Shown: positions 48,240 through 57,506, counted from the stretch's first letter. The stretch is 61,411 bases of DNA from Lachnospiraceae bacterium (GCA_016290905.1 JAEEVO010000001.1:1-61411), one strand, 5' to 3'. Translations and numbers: made by a program. Notes: generated by a model not told the origin, from the letters alone.

Positions 48240-50027
48240 ATGGGAAAAGCGGCATCATTTGTAAAGGGTCTCAATAAGCAAAACCTTGAACTATATAAGA
48301 AAAGAACGAAGTGGATTTATTCATATGCAAGACATTATTGGAAACAGATGATTGTATATGTTTTTATCGGTCTGTCAGGAACGATTGCTGCCTTATTATC
48401 AAGCTTTGCATCCAGAGATATGGTAGATATTGTTACCGGCCACAGAACAGGTCAGGTTATCGCGACTTTTTGCATGATGATAGGTATAACACTCGGAAAC
48501 ACCCTGATAAATCAGCTGTCAATATATGTTTCCACAAAGATACAGCTTAAGGTTGATCAGAATATTAAGACGGATATTTTTGAAAAAATGCTTATGACTG
48601 ACTGGGAGTCCCTGTCTGCTTTCGGTACAGGTGATCTGATGGTAAGATGGAATTCTGATGTGACAAATGTTTCGCACGGGATATTGTCATTTGTTCCGAA
48701 TATGATCATTTATTTATTTCGGTTTATAAGCGCTTTGGTTGTCATGATAAGTAATGACTGGAGCTTTGCTGTTATTGCTCTTTTGTGTATGCCGTTAAGT
48801 ATCCTTATCTCAAAACACATGATGAAACAGATGAGGGACAACAATAAAAAAACCATGGAAGTCACCTCAAAAATGAGCGGTTTTAATCAGGAAACTTTTT
48901 CAAATATTCAGATGATCAAGGCTTTTAGCCTGATACCGGAATATACAAAGAGATTACAGACCATACAGACGGAGTATATAAAATACAAGCTGAAATTTCA
49001 AAGAGCTACTATAGGTATAACACTTCTCAATGTTCTTCTTTCACTAATAGTATCATATGTTTCCTATGGATGGGGAATATACAGGGTATGGAGCGGCGTT
49101 ATAACATACGGATCAATGACGATGTTCCTTTCCTTGTCAGCATCGGTTTCTGCTACGTTTAACAGTCTTCTTTCACTTGCTCCGATGTTTGTGGGCATGA
49201 ACATTGCTGCCGGACGTCTGATGGAAGTGGTTGATCTTCCGATGGAAGACTACAGTAACGATGCGGATGTAAAAGAGTTCGCAAAAGCAAATAAGGATAC
49301 AGGTGTTTCTCTTGCTATAAAGGATGCTGATTATTCCTACAGAAACGGAAACGAAGTTTTTTCAGGTGCGACCATGGACGCAGCACCACATGAAGTAATT
49401 GCACTTGTAGGACCGTCGGGAGAGGGTAAGACCACCATGATGCGGCTTATACTTTCTCTTGTATTAAAAAAAGGCGGAGATGCCGCACTTTACGGGAAGA
49501 ATTCATTTAAGACCCAAAATGGCGCAGAAACCGATAGGATACCGCTTAACGCAGCGTCAAGACAGCTGTTTTCTTATGTACCCCAGGGCAATACCATGAT
49601 GAGCGGAACAATTGCAGCCAATATGCGTTTTGTAAAGCCGGATGCTACGGATGAAGAAATTTGGAATGCGCTTGAGATTGCCTGTGCTAAGGATTTTGTT
49701 GAAAAGATGCCGGCAGGTATAGACAGTGTGCTCAAAGAGAGGGGCGGCGGTATTTCGGAAGGACAGGCACAAAGACTTTCGATTGCCAGAGCGGTGATCA
49801 GAAAATCGCCCCTGCTGCTTTTGGATGAAGCGACCTCGGCTCTTGATGTTGATACGGAACGCAGGGTATTGAACAATATCATGAAGGATGAGTATCCGAG
49901 AACCTGTATAGTTACGACACACAGACCTACCGTACTTCGATCATGTAACCGTGTTTATGCGATACGGGAGAAAAAGTGTGAGGTTTTAAGTAAGGAAGAG
50001 ATTGACAGAATGATCAATGAATTTTGA
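48240..50027 (+). CDS. ABC transporter, fused permease/ATPase (exporter type)
   Basis: A 595-aa half-transporter: an about 35-residue basic N-terminus, six TM segments (about 35-320) and an ATPase domain with GPSGEGKTT, ISEGQAQR and LLLLDEATSALD. It has no N-terminal C39 peptidase domain, so any leader cleavage must be done by another protease. The nearest likely substrate is the leader-bearing protein encoded 118 bp upstream; a lipid or glycan substrate is also possible given the pel genes. Weak RBS; start taken at ATG 48240. Confidence 0.9.
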   Translation: MGKAASFVKGLNKQNLELYKKRTKWIYSYARHYWKQMIVYVFIGLSGTIAALLSSFASRDMVDIVTGHRTGQVIATFCMMIGITLGNTLINQLSIYVSTKIQLKVDQNIKTDIFEKMLMTDWESLSAFGTGDLMVRWNSDVTNVSHGILSFVPNMIIYLFRFISALVVMISNDWSFAVIALLCMPLSILISKHMMKQMRDNNKKTMEVTSKMSGFNQETFSNIQMIKAFSLIPEYTKRLQTIQTEYIKYKLKFQRATIGITLLNVLLSLIVSYVSYGWGIYRVWSGVITYGSMTMFLSLSASVSATFNSLLSLAPMFVGMNIAAGRLMEVVDLPMEDYSNDADVKEFAKANKDTGVSLAIKDADYSYRNGNEVFSGATMDAAPHEVIALVGPSGEGKTTMMRLILSLVLKKGGDAALYGKNSFKTQNGAETDRIPLNAASRQLFSYVPQGNTMMSGTIAANMRFVKPDATDEEIWNALEIACAKDFVEKMPAGIDSVLKERGGGISEGQAQRLSIARAVIRKSPLLLLDEATSALDVDTERRVLNNIMKDEYPRTCIVTTHRPTVLRSCNRVYAIREKKCEVLSKEEIDRMINEF

Positions 50028-50044
50028 TTTACAAAGGAGCGGGA

Positions 50045-52558
50045 GTGGAGGAAACAAGGAAAATAGAACTCTCCGTACGCGAGCTTGTGGAGTTTGTCGG
50101 ACGGAAAGGAGATATAGATGTAAGGTTTTCACGTTCAGACCCCGATGCCATGCAGGAAGGAGCAAAACTTCACAGGAAGATACAGAAAGAACAGGGTTCC
50201 GCTTACAGGGCGGAAGTGAATCTTTCACAAGAAGTGTTTGAGGAATATGACGGAGAATCCATGATCCTTGCCATAGACGGCAGGGCAGACGGGATATTTG
50301 AAGCAAGGCTTTTGGACGCGGCAGAAAAACAAGGTCAGAGCGCTATTATAGTAAAGGATTTTTCCGATAAAGAAAAAGCGGAAGGACAGGCTGACCGGGG
50401 ACTTTGGTTTATAGATGAGATAAAAACAACATATCGTGATGTAGATAGTTTGACAGAGCCTGTGGAGGTACATCTTTCACAGGCTAAATGTTATGCATGT
50501 ATATATGCAAAGGACAATGATCTTGACATTGTCGGTGTCAGGATGAGTTATTGTAATCTTGAAAACGAACATAAGAAGTTTTTTTATTATATATATTTAA
50601 ATGAAGAGCTATCTGTATGGTTAAAGGCTATGACACATGAGTATTCAAAATGGATGGCATGGCAGATCAAATGGGAGAGAAAAAGAAACGCTGCTATCAG
50701 AGAGCTTGAGTTCCCGTTTCCCTACAGGGACGGGCAAAAAAATCTTGTTATCGGGGTATACCGGACTATTTCGAGAAAGAAAAAATTATTCCTGGAAGCA
50801 CCCACAGGTGTCGGAAAGACTATATCAACGGTTTTTCCGGCCGTAAAAGCCATGGGCGAGGGTCTTACTTCAAAGCTTTTTTACGGAACCGCAAAAACCA
50901 TTGCCAGGACTGTTGCGGAGGAAGCCTTTTCCATCATCAAGGATTCGGGTGTTTTAATGAAGACCGTGACGATCACGGCTAAAGAAAAAATCTGCGTTCT
51001 GGAAAAACCTGCATGTAATCCGGATGAATGCCCGAGGGCAAAAGGACATTTTGACAGAGTTAATGACTGTGTTTATGATATGTTATGCAGTGAGGAAGGG
51101 ATTACACGGGAAAAGATAATCAGTTATGCGGAAAAGCATAATGTATGTCCCTTTGAGATGTGCCTAGATGTAACTACATGGGCCGATGCGGTAATATGTG
51201 ATTATAATTATCTTTTTGATCCAAACGTATATTTGCGCCGATTCTTTGCCGACGGACCGGAAAGGGATTATGTTTTTTTAATCGATGAGGCGCATAATCT
51301 TGTGGAACGAGCACGTGAAATGTACAGTGCCGTGCTTGTAAAGGAAGAATTCCTGGCTGTTAAAAAAATGGTCGGAAGCAGTGACTATCTGCATAAGAAG
51401 CTTTCGGGAGCAATAGAAAAATGCAACAGGCAGATGCTTGACCTAAAGAGACAATGTGAGGATTTTGCCGTTTGGGAAGATTCTGATTCATTATTCGGGT
51501 CACTGCTTACATTCATGGGAGTATATGAATCTCTTCCGGTAAGCTTCAGGGTTGAGGATCAGGAGCTGCTTTCTAAGCTTTACCTTGATGTGAGGCACTT
51601 TGTCAACATGTACCAGTCAATGGATGATGATTACAGTGTATATTCGGATTACTCTGAAGAAGGAAGCTTCAGAGTGACGCTGCGCTGCATGGATCCTTCG
51701 AAGCCTCTTAAGCAATGTTTGAAAAGGGGCAGGAGCGCGATTTTTTTCTCTGCAACTCTCATTCCCGTTAAATATTACATCAGTCAGCTCGGCGGTACCG
51801 AAGAGGATTATGCGGTGTATGCCCCTTCACCTTTTTCGAAAGAAAAGCGTCTGATTGCTGTTGCACGTGATGTAAGCAGTAAATATACAAGACGTGGTCA
51901 GGGTGAATACGAAAAGATAGCGGAATATATAAAGACCTTTGTAAGTGCACATCAGGGGAATTACATGGTTTTCTTTCCGTCGTACAAAATGATGAACGAT
52001 CTTTGTTCTGTCATGGGAGAAATGTACATAGATGAAATAAGCTTTGATGAAGGCTTTGACACAAACAATACCGGTGAAAAAAAAGAGAAGAACAGGATAT
52101 GCTTTATCAAGCAGAAACCCGGTATGACCGAAAACGAAAAAGAGAGCTTCCTTGGATCCTTTGACGGAGCAAACACCGGAACGCATGTTGGGTGCTGTGT
52201 AATGGGAGGTATATTCGGAGAAGGGATTGACCTTAGAGCAGACAGGCTTATCGGGGCAGTCATAGTAGGTACGGGTCTTCCGCAGGTGTGTTACGAGCGG
52301 GAGCTTTTCAGAAATTATTTTGATGAAAAAAACGGGAGCGGATTTGAATATGCCTATCTTTACAACGGTATGAACAAAGTATTGCAATCGGCAGGCAGGG
52401 TGATAAGAACGGCAGATGACAGAGGCGCGATACTGTTGCTCGACGAAAGGTTCGGGACAACTCAGTATCAGAATCTTTTTCCTCAGGAATGGTATCCGTT
52501 CAACTATGTAAACAGACAGAGCCTGAAATCGCTGCTTGACGGATTCTGGGCTGAATGA
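50045..52558 (+). CDS. PD-(D/E)XK nuclease-XPD/DinG-like helicase fusion
   Basis: An 837-aa protein. The N-terminal about 180 residues carry a RecB/Cas4-like nuclease pattern: an early His (GAKLHRK), Asp in IDGRADGI, FIDEIKTT (ExK) and QAKCYACIY (QxxxY). The helicase part has Walker A EAPTGVGKT (about 251-259), an Fe-S-type Cys cluster (CVLEKPACNPDECPR ... DCVYDM ... CPFEM) and a DEAH box (about 412), then C-terminal motifs GIFGEGIDLRADRL and QSAGRVIRTADDRG. It belongs to the 5'-3' Fe-S helicases (DinG/XPD/Rad3). The GTG start at 50045 with AAAGGAG is preferred to TTG 50024. DNA repair role inferred. Confidence 0.9.
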   Translation: MEETRKIELSVRELVEFVGRKGDIDVRFSRSDPDAMQEGAKLHRKIQKEQGSAYRAEVNLSQEVFEEYDGESMILAIDGRADGIFEARLLDAAEKQGQSAIIVKDFSDKEKAEGQADRGLWFIDEIKTTYRDVDSLTEPVEVHLSQAKCYACIYAKDNDLDIVGVRMSYCNLENEHKKFFYYIYLNEELSVWLKAMTHEYSKWMAWQIKWERKRNAAIRELEFPFPYRDGQKNLVIGVYRTISRKKKLFLEAPTGVGKTISTVFPAVKAMGEGLTSKLFYGTAKTIARTVAEEAFSIIKDSGVLMKTVTITAKEKICVLEKPACNPDECPRAKGHFDRVNDCVYDMLCSEEGITREKIISYAEKHNVCPFEMCLDVTTWADAVICDYNYLFDPNVYLRRFFADGPERDYVFLIDEAHNLVERAREMYSAVLVKEEFLAVKKMVGSSDYLHKKLSGAIEKCNRQMLDLKRQCEDFAVWEDSDSLFGSLLTFMGVYESLPVSFRVEDQELLSKLYLDVRHFVNMYQSMDDDYSVYSDYSEEGSFRVTLRCMDPSKPLKQCLKRGRSAIFFSATLIPVKYYISQLGGTEEDYAVYAPSPFSKEKRLIAVARDVSSKYTRRGQGEYEKIAEYIKTFVSAHQGNYMVFFPSYKMMNDLCSVMGEMYIDEISFDEGFDTNNTGEKKEKNRICFIKQKPGMTENEKESFLGSFDGANTGTHVGCCVMGGIFGEGIDLRADRLIGAVIVGTGLPQVCYERELFRNYFDEKNGSGFEYAYLYNGMNKVLQSAGRVIRTADDRGAILLLDERFGTTQYQNLFPQEWYPFNYVNRQSLKSLLDGFWAE

Positions 52559-52631
52559 TATACTGTTTTTGAATGTCGAAAGGTTTATGAGATGACAGAA
52601 ACAATGTTACAGGCTTAGATCGGGGTTGTAT

Positions 52632-54455
52632 ATGAGAAATAAGATTTTTGTTGCCATTGCGGCAGTGATAATTCTTGGACTGCTTGCGGCAGCAGGTGTA
52701 TTTATTTATGGCAGGATTGAGGAAAGATACAGGGAAAGTGAAGTGAAAATGGAGCTTTCTACTTATTATATGGTGCCTGATGGCGAAGCTATGCTGATAT
52801 TCGACGAGAAAGTAAGCGAAAAATACGCATTGTTCAAGAACGGAGAACCTTATATAGACCTTCCTACGGTAAAAGAATACTATACACCGGTATTTACATG
52901 GAGTCCCGTTGAAAACAGGATGTATTATACCACACCGTCAACGGAATACATTATAACTCCAGACAGTAATGAGATCCTCGTAAATGAGATTGCGGAACCC
53001 CTGGATTTTCCTGTGGTAATCCTAAGTGAGGATATACCGTATATTTCAATGTCCTTTTTACGAAAATGCTGTAATATAACCTACAGGGTATATGAAAACC
53101 CGGCCAGAGTCCTTATAACATACAGTACGGATGAATATCTCTGTGCAAAGGTAAAGGAAGAGTCGGCCATCAGGGTCAGCCAGGATATAAAAGCCGATTA
53201 TCTGGAAAAAATCCCGGCAGGATCGACCGTCAGGATAATAGAAGGCGGCGGTATCCAGAAGATGGGATTTATCAAGGTAATGAGCGAGAACGGAGTAAGG
53301 GGATATTTTCTTCAGGATAAACTTGACTGGGATAACCGTTTTAATCAGACGCCTGTATTTGACGCATATGAGCCCGAGGTTGTTATGCCCCGCTTAGAGG
53401 ACAAGAAGATATATCTTGCATGGCAGCTCGTATATAATAAGGATTGTGTCGGAGAAATGCTTTCAAATCTTCTGGAAAATCCCGAGATAAATGTTGTTTC
53501 GCCTACATGGTATTTCATGAACGGGACAGAAGGAAACATAAAATCCTACGCAACCAGGGAATATGTGGAGGCAGCTCATGCAAGAGGTGTAAAGGTATGG
53601 GCACTGCTTAAGAACGATGCCGAAGGAGACTTTAACGGCGCACAGGACAGCCACACCGTATTTTCATCCTATGATGCAAGAAAACAGCTTATAAAGAATG
53701 TCATCAGGGAATCGGTCAACAGTGGTGTGGACGGGATAAATGTTGATATAGAAAGTCTTAATGTCGATACGGGAATTTATTATGTCCAGTTCTTAAGGGA
53801 ATTATCCATAGCCTGCAGGCAAAACGATCTTACCCTCTCGGTTGATAACATTATCCCGGAAGAATACAATGCCTTTTATAATATTCCGGAACAGGTAAAA
53901 ATAGTGGATTACATCATACTTATGGCATATGATGAGCATTATGTCGGTTCGGATGCAGGCTCTGTCGCATCTCTTCCGTGGGTTACGGCATCGGTTGAAA
54001 AGACTCTGAAGAAGTGTCCCAAGGAGCAGCTGGTTCTTGCATTGCCGTTTTATACCAGGCTTTGGAAGGAAGTAAGGATTGACGGTACGGTAAAGACCTA
54101 CGCCGAAAAGATGATGAATCTTAATGAAGCACAGAGCTATGTCAAGGAGATTTCACTTCAGGGTGACTGGGAGAAAGCAACGGGACAGTACTATTACGGA
54201 TATGAGGCTGAGTTTGGAGAAGTCATGTACCGTATGTGGATGGAAGACAAGAAGTCCCTTATGCTGAAAACCCTGGTAGCCCGCGAACAGGAGCTGGCCG
54301 GTATAGCAGCCTGGAAGATGGGGGATGAGACTGAAGGTTTGTGGTCAATCCTTAAAGCTTCTTTAGAGGGTGAGATTCCTGTTCTTGATGAAACAGTGGA
54401 TGGATCGGAAGAACCTGATGATGAAGAACCAGATGATGAGGACCATGGTCCTTAA
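52632..54455 (+). CDS. GH18 family glycosidase, SleL/YaaH-like with SH3 domain
   Basis: A 607-aa protein with a signal anchor (about 4-26), an about 140-residue beta-rich region reminiscent of copper-amine-oxidase-N domains, an SH3-like domain (about 165-225) and a C-terminal GH18 barrel (about 255-580). The catalytic motif is D367-G-I-N370-V-D372-I-E374; Glu374 is the general acid, and Asn replaces the first Asp of chitinase DxxDxDxE, as in spore-cortex SleL/YaaH enzymes. The C-terminus is an acidic DDEEPDDE tail. It probably acts on peptidoglycan or GlcNAc-containing surface glycans. ATG at 52632 chosen over TTG 52626. Confidence 0.9.
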   Translation: MRNKIFVAIAAVIILGLLAAAGVFIYGRIEERYRESEVKMELSTYYMVPDGEAMLIFDEKVSEKYALFKNGEPYIDLPTVKEYYTPVFTWSPVENRMYYTTPSTEYIITPDSNEILVNEIAEPLDFPVVILSEDIPYISMSFLRKCCNITYRVYENPARVLITYSTDEYLCAKVKEESAIRVSQDIKADYLEKIPAGSTVRIIEGGGIQKMGFIKVMSENGVRGYFLQDKLDWDNRFNQTPVFDAYEPEVVMPRLEDKKIYLAWQLVYNKDCVGEMLSNLLENPEINVVSPTWYFMNGTEGNIKSYATREYVEAAHARGVKVWALLKNDAEGDFNGAQDSHTVFSSYDARKQLIKNVIRESVNSGVDGINVDIESLNVDTGIYYVQFLRELSIACRQNDLTLSVDNIIPEEYNAFYNIPEQVKIVDYIILMAYDEHYVGSDAGSVASLPWVTASVEKTLKKCPKEQLVLALPFYTRLWKEVRIDGTVKTYAEKMMNLNEAQSYVKEISLQGDWEKATGQYYYGYEAEFGEVMYRMWMEDKKSLMLKTLVAREQELAGIAAWKMGDETEGLWSILKASLEGEIPVLDETVDGSEEPDDEEPDDEDHGP

Positions 54456-54496
54456 AATGTGTAACCTAAAAACTTATGATATGGAAAGGAGACAGT

Positions 54497-55300
54497 ATGG
54501 AAGGATTTCTTGAGTATTTAAAGCAGCTTGGAACGGATATAGGACTTAAGATCATATTTGGACTTGTAGTGCTTTTTGTAGGTTTTAAGCTTGCAAAGTG
54601 GGTAGTAAAGCTTGTTTCAAAAGGACGTGCATTCGGGAAACTGGAGCCGAGCGTTCAGGGATTTTTGTTAAGCTTTATAAAGATAATGCTATATGCACTT
54701 GTAATAGCCAGCGCAGCCATTATATGGGGGATTCCGACAACGTCGTTCCTTACGATATTTACTTCTGCAGGTCTGGCAGTAGGCCTTGCTCTACAGGGCG
54801 CGCTCAGTAATTTCGCCGGCGGACTTATGATACTTATCTTCAAGCCGTTCAGGATCGGTGATTTCATAGAGAACGGTTCGGCTATCGGTGTAGTAAAAGA
54901 GATTACCATCATATATACCATTATCACTACCGTTGATAATAAGGTAATAACCATACCAAACGGTACGCTAACCAATTCAAACGTGATAAACTATTCGGCA
55001 CAGCCGTTAAGACGTGTGGATATAAAATTCAGTACGGGTTACGGAGATGACATAGAAAAGGTTAAAAGAGTGCTTATGGAGGTGGCTTTAAACCATGAGA
55101 AGGTTCTGAAGGACCCGGCACCATTTATAAGGCTTGTTGCACAGGCAGCAAGCTCGCTTGATTATACCTTCAGGGTATGGTGCAGCGGAGCCGATTACTG
55201 GGATGTATATTTTGACATGATGGAAAGGGTAAAAGAAGCATTTGATGCAAACGGCATCTCCATTCCGTTCCAGCAGATTGATGTACATCTGGATAAATAA
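54497..55300 (+). CDS. mscS: small-conductance mechanosensitive channel (MscS)
   Basis: A 267-aa MscS homologue: TM1 and TM2 in the first 85 residues, then the glycine/alanine-rich pore helix TM3 (TSAGLAVGLALQGALSNFAGG), the beta domain (FRIGDFIE, VITIPNGTLTNSNVINYS) and the C-terminal alpha/beta vestibule. It releases solutes during hypo-osmotic shock. The start at 54497 follows GGAAAGGAGAC. It is 41 bp after the GH18 gene and may be cotranscribed. Confidence 0.95.
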   Translation: MEGFLEYLKQLGTDIGLKIIFGLVVLFVGFKLAKWVVKLVSKGRAFGKLEPSVQGFLLSFIKIMLYALVIASAAIIWGIPTTSFLTIFTSAGLAVGLALQGALSNFAGGLMILIFKPFRIGDFIENGSAIGVVKEITIIYTIITTVDNKVITIPNGTLTNSNVINYSAQPLRRVDIKFSTGYGDDIEKVKRVLMEVALNHEKVLKDPAPFIRLVAQAASSLDYTFRVWCSGADYWDVYFDMMERVKEAFDANGISIPFQQIDVHLDK

Positions 55301-55312
55301 TCACCTTAAGTC

Positions 55313-55341
55313 TTGACGAAGACGGAAAACGGTGGTATTAT
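55313..55341 (+). promoter_or_regulatory. promoter for asnS
   Basis: TTGACG (55313-55318), 17 bp, TATTAT (55336-55341), only 32 bp before the asnS start; no room for a T-box leader. Confidence 0.75.
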
Positions 55342-55372
55342 AACGAAATAGATTTTCTTGGAGGCAGAAGAC

Positions 55373-56758
55373 ATGAGGACTAAGATAAAGCAGTTATTCC
55401 GTAACACGGAAGAGTACGCTTCAAAGGATGTGACGGTATGTGCATGGGTGCGTACCAACAGATCACAGGCACAGTTTGGATTTTTAACGATAAATGACGG
55501 CTCATTTTTTGAGAGCCTGCAGGTTGTTTACGAGCAGGAGCTTGAGAATTTTGAAGACATCTCAAAGATCAGGGTCGGTGCAAGTGTTAAGGTAGAAGGT
55601 ACTTTGGTTCTTACTCCCGAACATCAGCAGCCTTTTGAGATAAAAGCAAAGAAAGTGGAAATGCTTGGAGACTGTCCCGAGGATTATCCCATACAGCCCA
55701 AGCGTCATACAAGGGAATTCCTGCGTACCGTTGCACATCTTCGTCCGAGGACTAATCTGTTCAGCGCGGTATTCAGGATAAGAAGCGTTGCCGCTATGGC
55801 AATACATACATATTTCCAGGACAGAGGGTATGTATATGTTCATACACCGCTTATTACAGGTGCTGACTGTGAAGGTTCCGATCAGATGTTTAAGATCACT
55901 ACCCTTAATATGAACGATCTTCCGTTGACAAAGGAAGGAAAGGTTGATTTCAGCAAGGATCTTTTCGGAAAGCAGTCATTCATCACCGGATCCGGACAGC
56001 TTCAGGGCGAGACCTTCGCCATGGCCTTTGGTGACATCTATACTTTCGGCCCCACATTCAGGACAGAGAACTCTAATACCCAGACACATGCTAACGAATT
56101 CTGGATGATAGAACCCGAGATGGCATTCTGTGACCTTCAGGGACTTATGGACATTGAAGAGGAAATGCTCAAGTTCATAGTAAAATACGTATGTGAAAAG
56201 TGTCCGGAGGAAATAGAGTTCTGTGATAAATTCGTATCAAAGGGTCTTAAGGCAAAGCTAAACGACATTGTAAATGCTAAATTTACCAGGATCACCCACC
56301 ATGATGTTATAGATATCTTGAAGAAAGCCGATGTCAAGTGGGAATTCCTGCCCGATTACGGTGAAGATATAGCAAAAGAACATGAAAGATATATAGTAGA
56401 GTACTTTAACGGTCCGGTATTCGTTACGGACTGGCCGAAGGAGATCAAGGCATACTATATGAAGGTTAACCCCGATGACAAGACAGTGGCTGCTGTAGAC
56501 CTTTTGGTTCCTCAGGCAGGCGAGCTCATGGGAGGCAGCCAGAGAGAAGAAAACCTGGATAAGCTTTTGGAGAGAATGAACGAGATGGGTGTCGACAAGG
56601 ACGGTATTGACTGGTATCTTGACACCAGACGTTACGGCGGCTGCATCCACAGCGGCTTCGGTATGGGATTCGAAAGGCTTATAATGTACTTAACCGGCGT
56701 TGAGAACATACGTGACGTCATTCCCTATCCCAGAACACCGAGATCCTGTGAGTTTTAA
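55373..56758 (+). CDS. asnS: asparaginyl-tRNA synthetase
   Basis: A 461-aa class IIb aminoacyl-tRNA synthetase: N-terminal OB-fold anticodon-binding domain (VTVCAWVRTNRSQAQFGFLTINDG), class II motif 2 (FRTENSNTQTHANEFWMIEPEMAF) and motif 3 (GFGMGFERLIMYLTGVENIRDVIPYPRTP). The start with GGAGG at 55360-55364 fixes 55373. Length is usual for AsnS. A Nudix gene follows 9 bp later. Confidence 0.97.
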   Translation: MRTKIKQLFRNTEEYASKDVTVCAWVRTNRSQAQFGFLTINDGSFFESLQVVYEQELENFEDISKIRVGASVKVEGTLVLTPEHQQPFEIKAKKVEMLGDCPEDYPIQPKRHTREFLRTVAHLRPRTNLFSAVFRIRSVAAMAIHTYFQDRGYVYVHTPLITGADCEGSDQMFKITTLNMNDLPLTKEGKVDFSKDLFGKQSFITGSGQLQGETFAMAFGDIYTFGPTFRTENSNTQTHANEFWMIEPEMAFCDLQGLMDIEEEMLKFIVKYVCEKCPEEIEFCDKFVSKGLKAKLNDIVNAKFTRITHHDVIDILKKADVKWEFLPDYGEDIAKEHERYIVEYFNGPVFVTDWPKEIKAYYMKVNPDDKTVAAVDLLVPQAGELMGGSQREENLDKLLERMNEMGVDKDGIDWYLDTRRYGGCIHSGFGMGFERLIMYLTGVENIRDVIPYPRTPRSCEF

Positions 56759-56767
56759 GGTGTTGTC

Positions 56768-57322
56768 ATGGAATTGAACGAAAAGACCGTAAAGGTCAAT
56801 GATATATTTAACGGAAAGATCATCCGGGTACATGTGGATGATATAGAACTTTCAAACGGAAAGCCCGGTTACAGGGAAGTTGTTGAACATCCGGGCGGAG
56901 TGTGTATCGCAGCCGTAACAAAGAACGGAGAGCTTCTCTTCGGAAAACAGTTCCGATATCCTTTTAAAGAGGTAACGCTTGAGCTTCCCGCGGGAAAGCT
57001 TGAAAAAGGCGAGGAGCCGTTTGTAACTGCGCAGCGAGAGCTCCTTGAGGAAACAGGCTGTACCGGCAGGGACTGGGTATCTATGGGAAAGATGTATCCG
57101 ACTCCGGGCATCTGCGGTGAGGTAGACTGGCTTTGGTTCTGTATGGTTGATAAGGAATCGGATAAGCTGACTCTTGATGCTGACGAGTTTATTGAACCGG
57201 TACGTATCCCTGTTAAGAAAGCTGTGGAGATGGTCATGAACGGCGAGATACCGGATGCGAAGACCCAGCTGCTGATACTGAAAGCCGATCTTTACCTTAA
57301 GAAAAAAGCTCAAAACAAGTAA
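56768..57322 (+). CDS. NUDIX hydrolase (ADP-ribose pyrophosphatase-like)
   Basis: A 184-aa hydrolase with a complete Nudix box, G-x5-E-x7-REL-x-EE-x-G, in PAGKLEKGEEP...RELLEETG, placed around residue 77-98. A preceding beta strand (FGKQFRYPF) and the terminal IPVKKAVEMV pattern suit ADP-ribose pyrophosphatase (NudF-type). Cotranscribed with asnS. Confidence 0.93.
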   Translation: MELNEKTVKVNDIFNGKIIRVHVDDIELSNGKPGYREVVEHPGGVCIAAVTKNGELLFGKQFRYPFKEVTLELPAGKLEKGEEPFVTAQRELLEETGCTGRDWVSMGKMYPTPGICGEVDWLWFCMVDKESDKLTLDADEFIEPVRIPVKKAVEMVMNGEIPDAKTQLLILKADLYLKKKAQNK

Positions 57323-57335
57323 AGTTTGTTGTATT

Positions 57336-57360
57336 TTTAAATTTTTTAAAAAAATTTAAA
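57336..57360. other. A/T palindrome upstream of tRNA promoter
   Basis: TTTAAATTTTTT directly followed by the inverted A-rich copy, 12-bp arms with no loop. It ends 8 bp before the tRNA -35 box; it could act as an UP-like element or NUDIX terminator. Confidence 0.4.
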
Positions 57361-57367
57361 AAAGTAC

Positions 57368-57396
57368 TTGCATTTTTTTGAAACATGGTATATAAT
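57368..57396 (+). promoter_or_regulatory. promoter for tRNA-Lys
   Basis: TTGCAT (57368-57373), 17 bp, TATAAT (57391-57396), with an 8-bp hairpin in the pre-tRNA 5' leader (57401-57408 with 57416-57423). Confidence 0.8.
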
Positions 57397-57427
57397 AGCC
57401 CTTGTGCTTGTGAAGAGCACAAGAAAC

Positions 57428-57500
57428 GCACCTTTAGCTCAGTTGGTAGAGCACCTGACTCTTAATCAGGGTGTCCAGGGTTCGAGCCCCTGAAGGTGCA
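57428..57500 (+). tRNA. tRNA-Lys (anticodon CTT)
   Basis: Seven-bp acceptor stem (57428-57434 with 57493-57499), discriminator A at 57500, D-arm with GGT, anticodon loop CTCTTAA giving CUU, T-arm GTTCGAGCC. CCA is not encoded. A terminator follows immediately. Confidence 0.97.
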
Positions 57501-57506
57501 GAAGGG

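Noticed and set aside
31774-50027. lasso peptide biosynthetic cluster
   Set aside because: PqqD-like and PF14907 genes are present, but no B2 protease or asparagine-synthetase-like C protein is seen, and the candidate precursor is 171 aa long.
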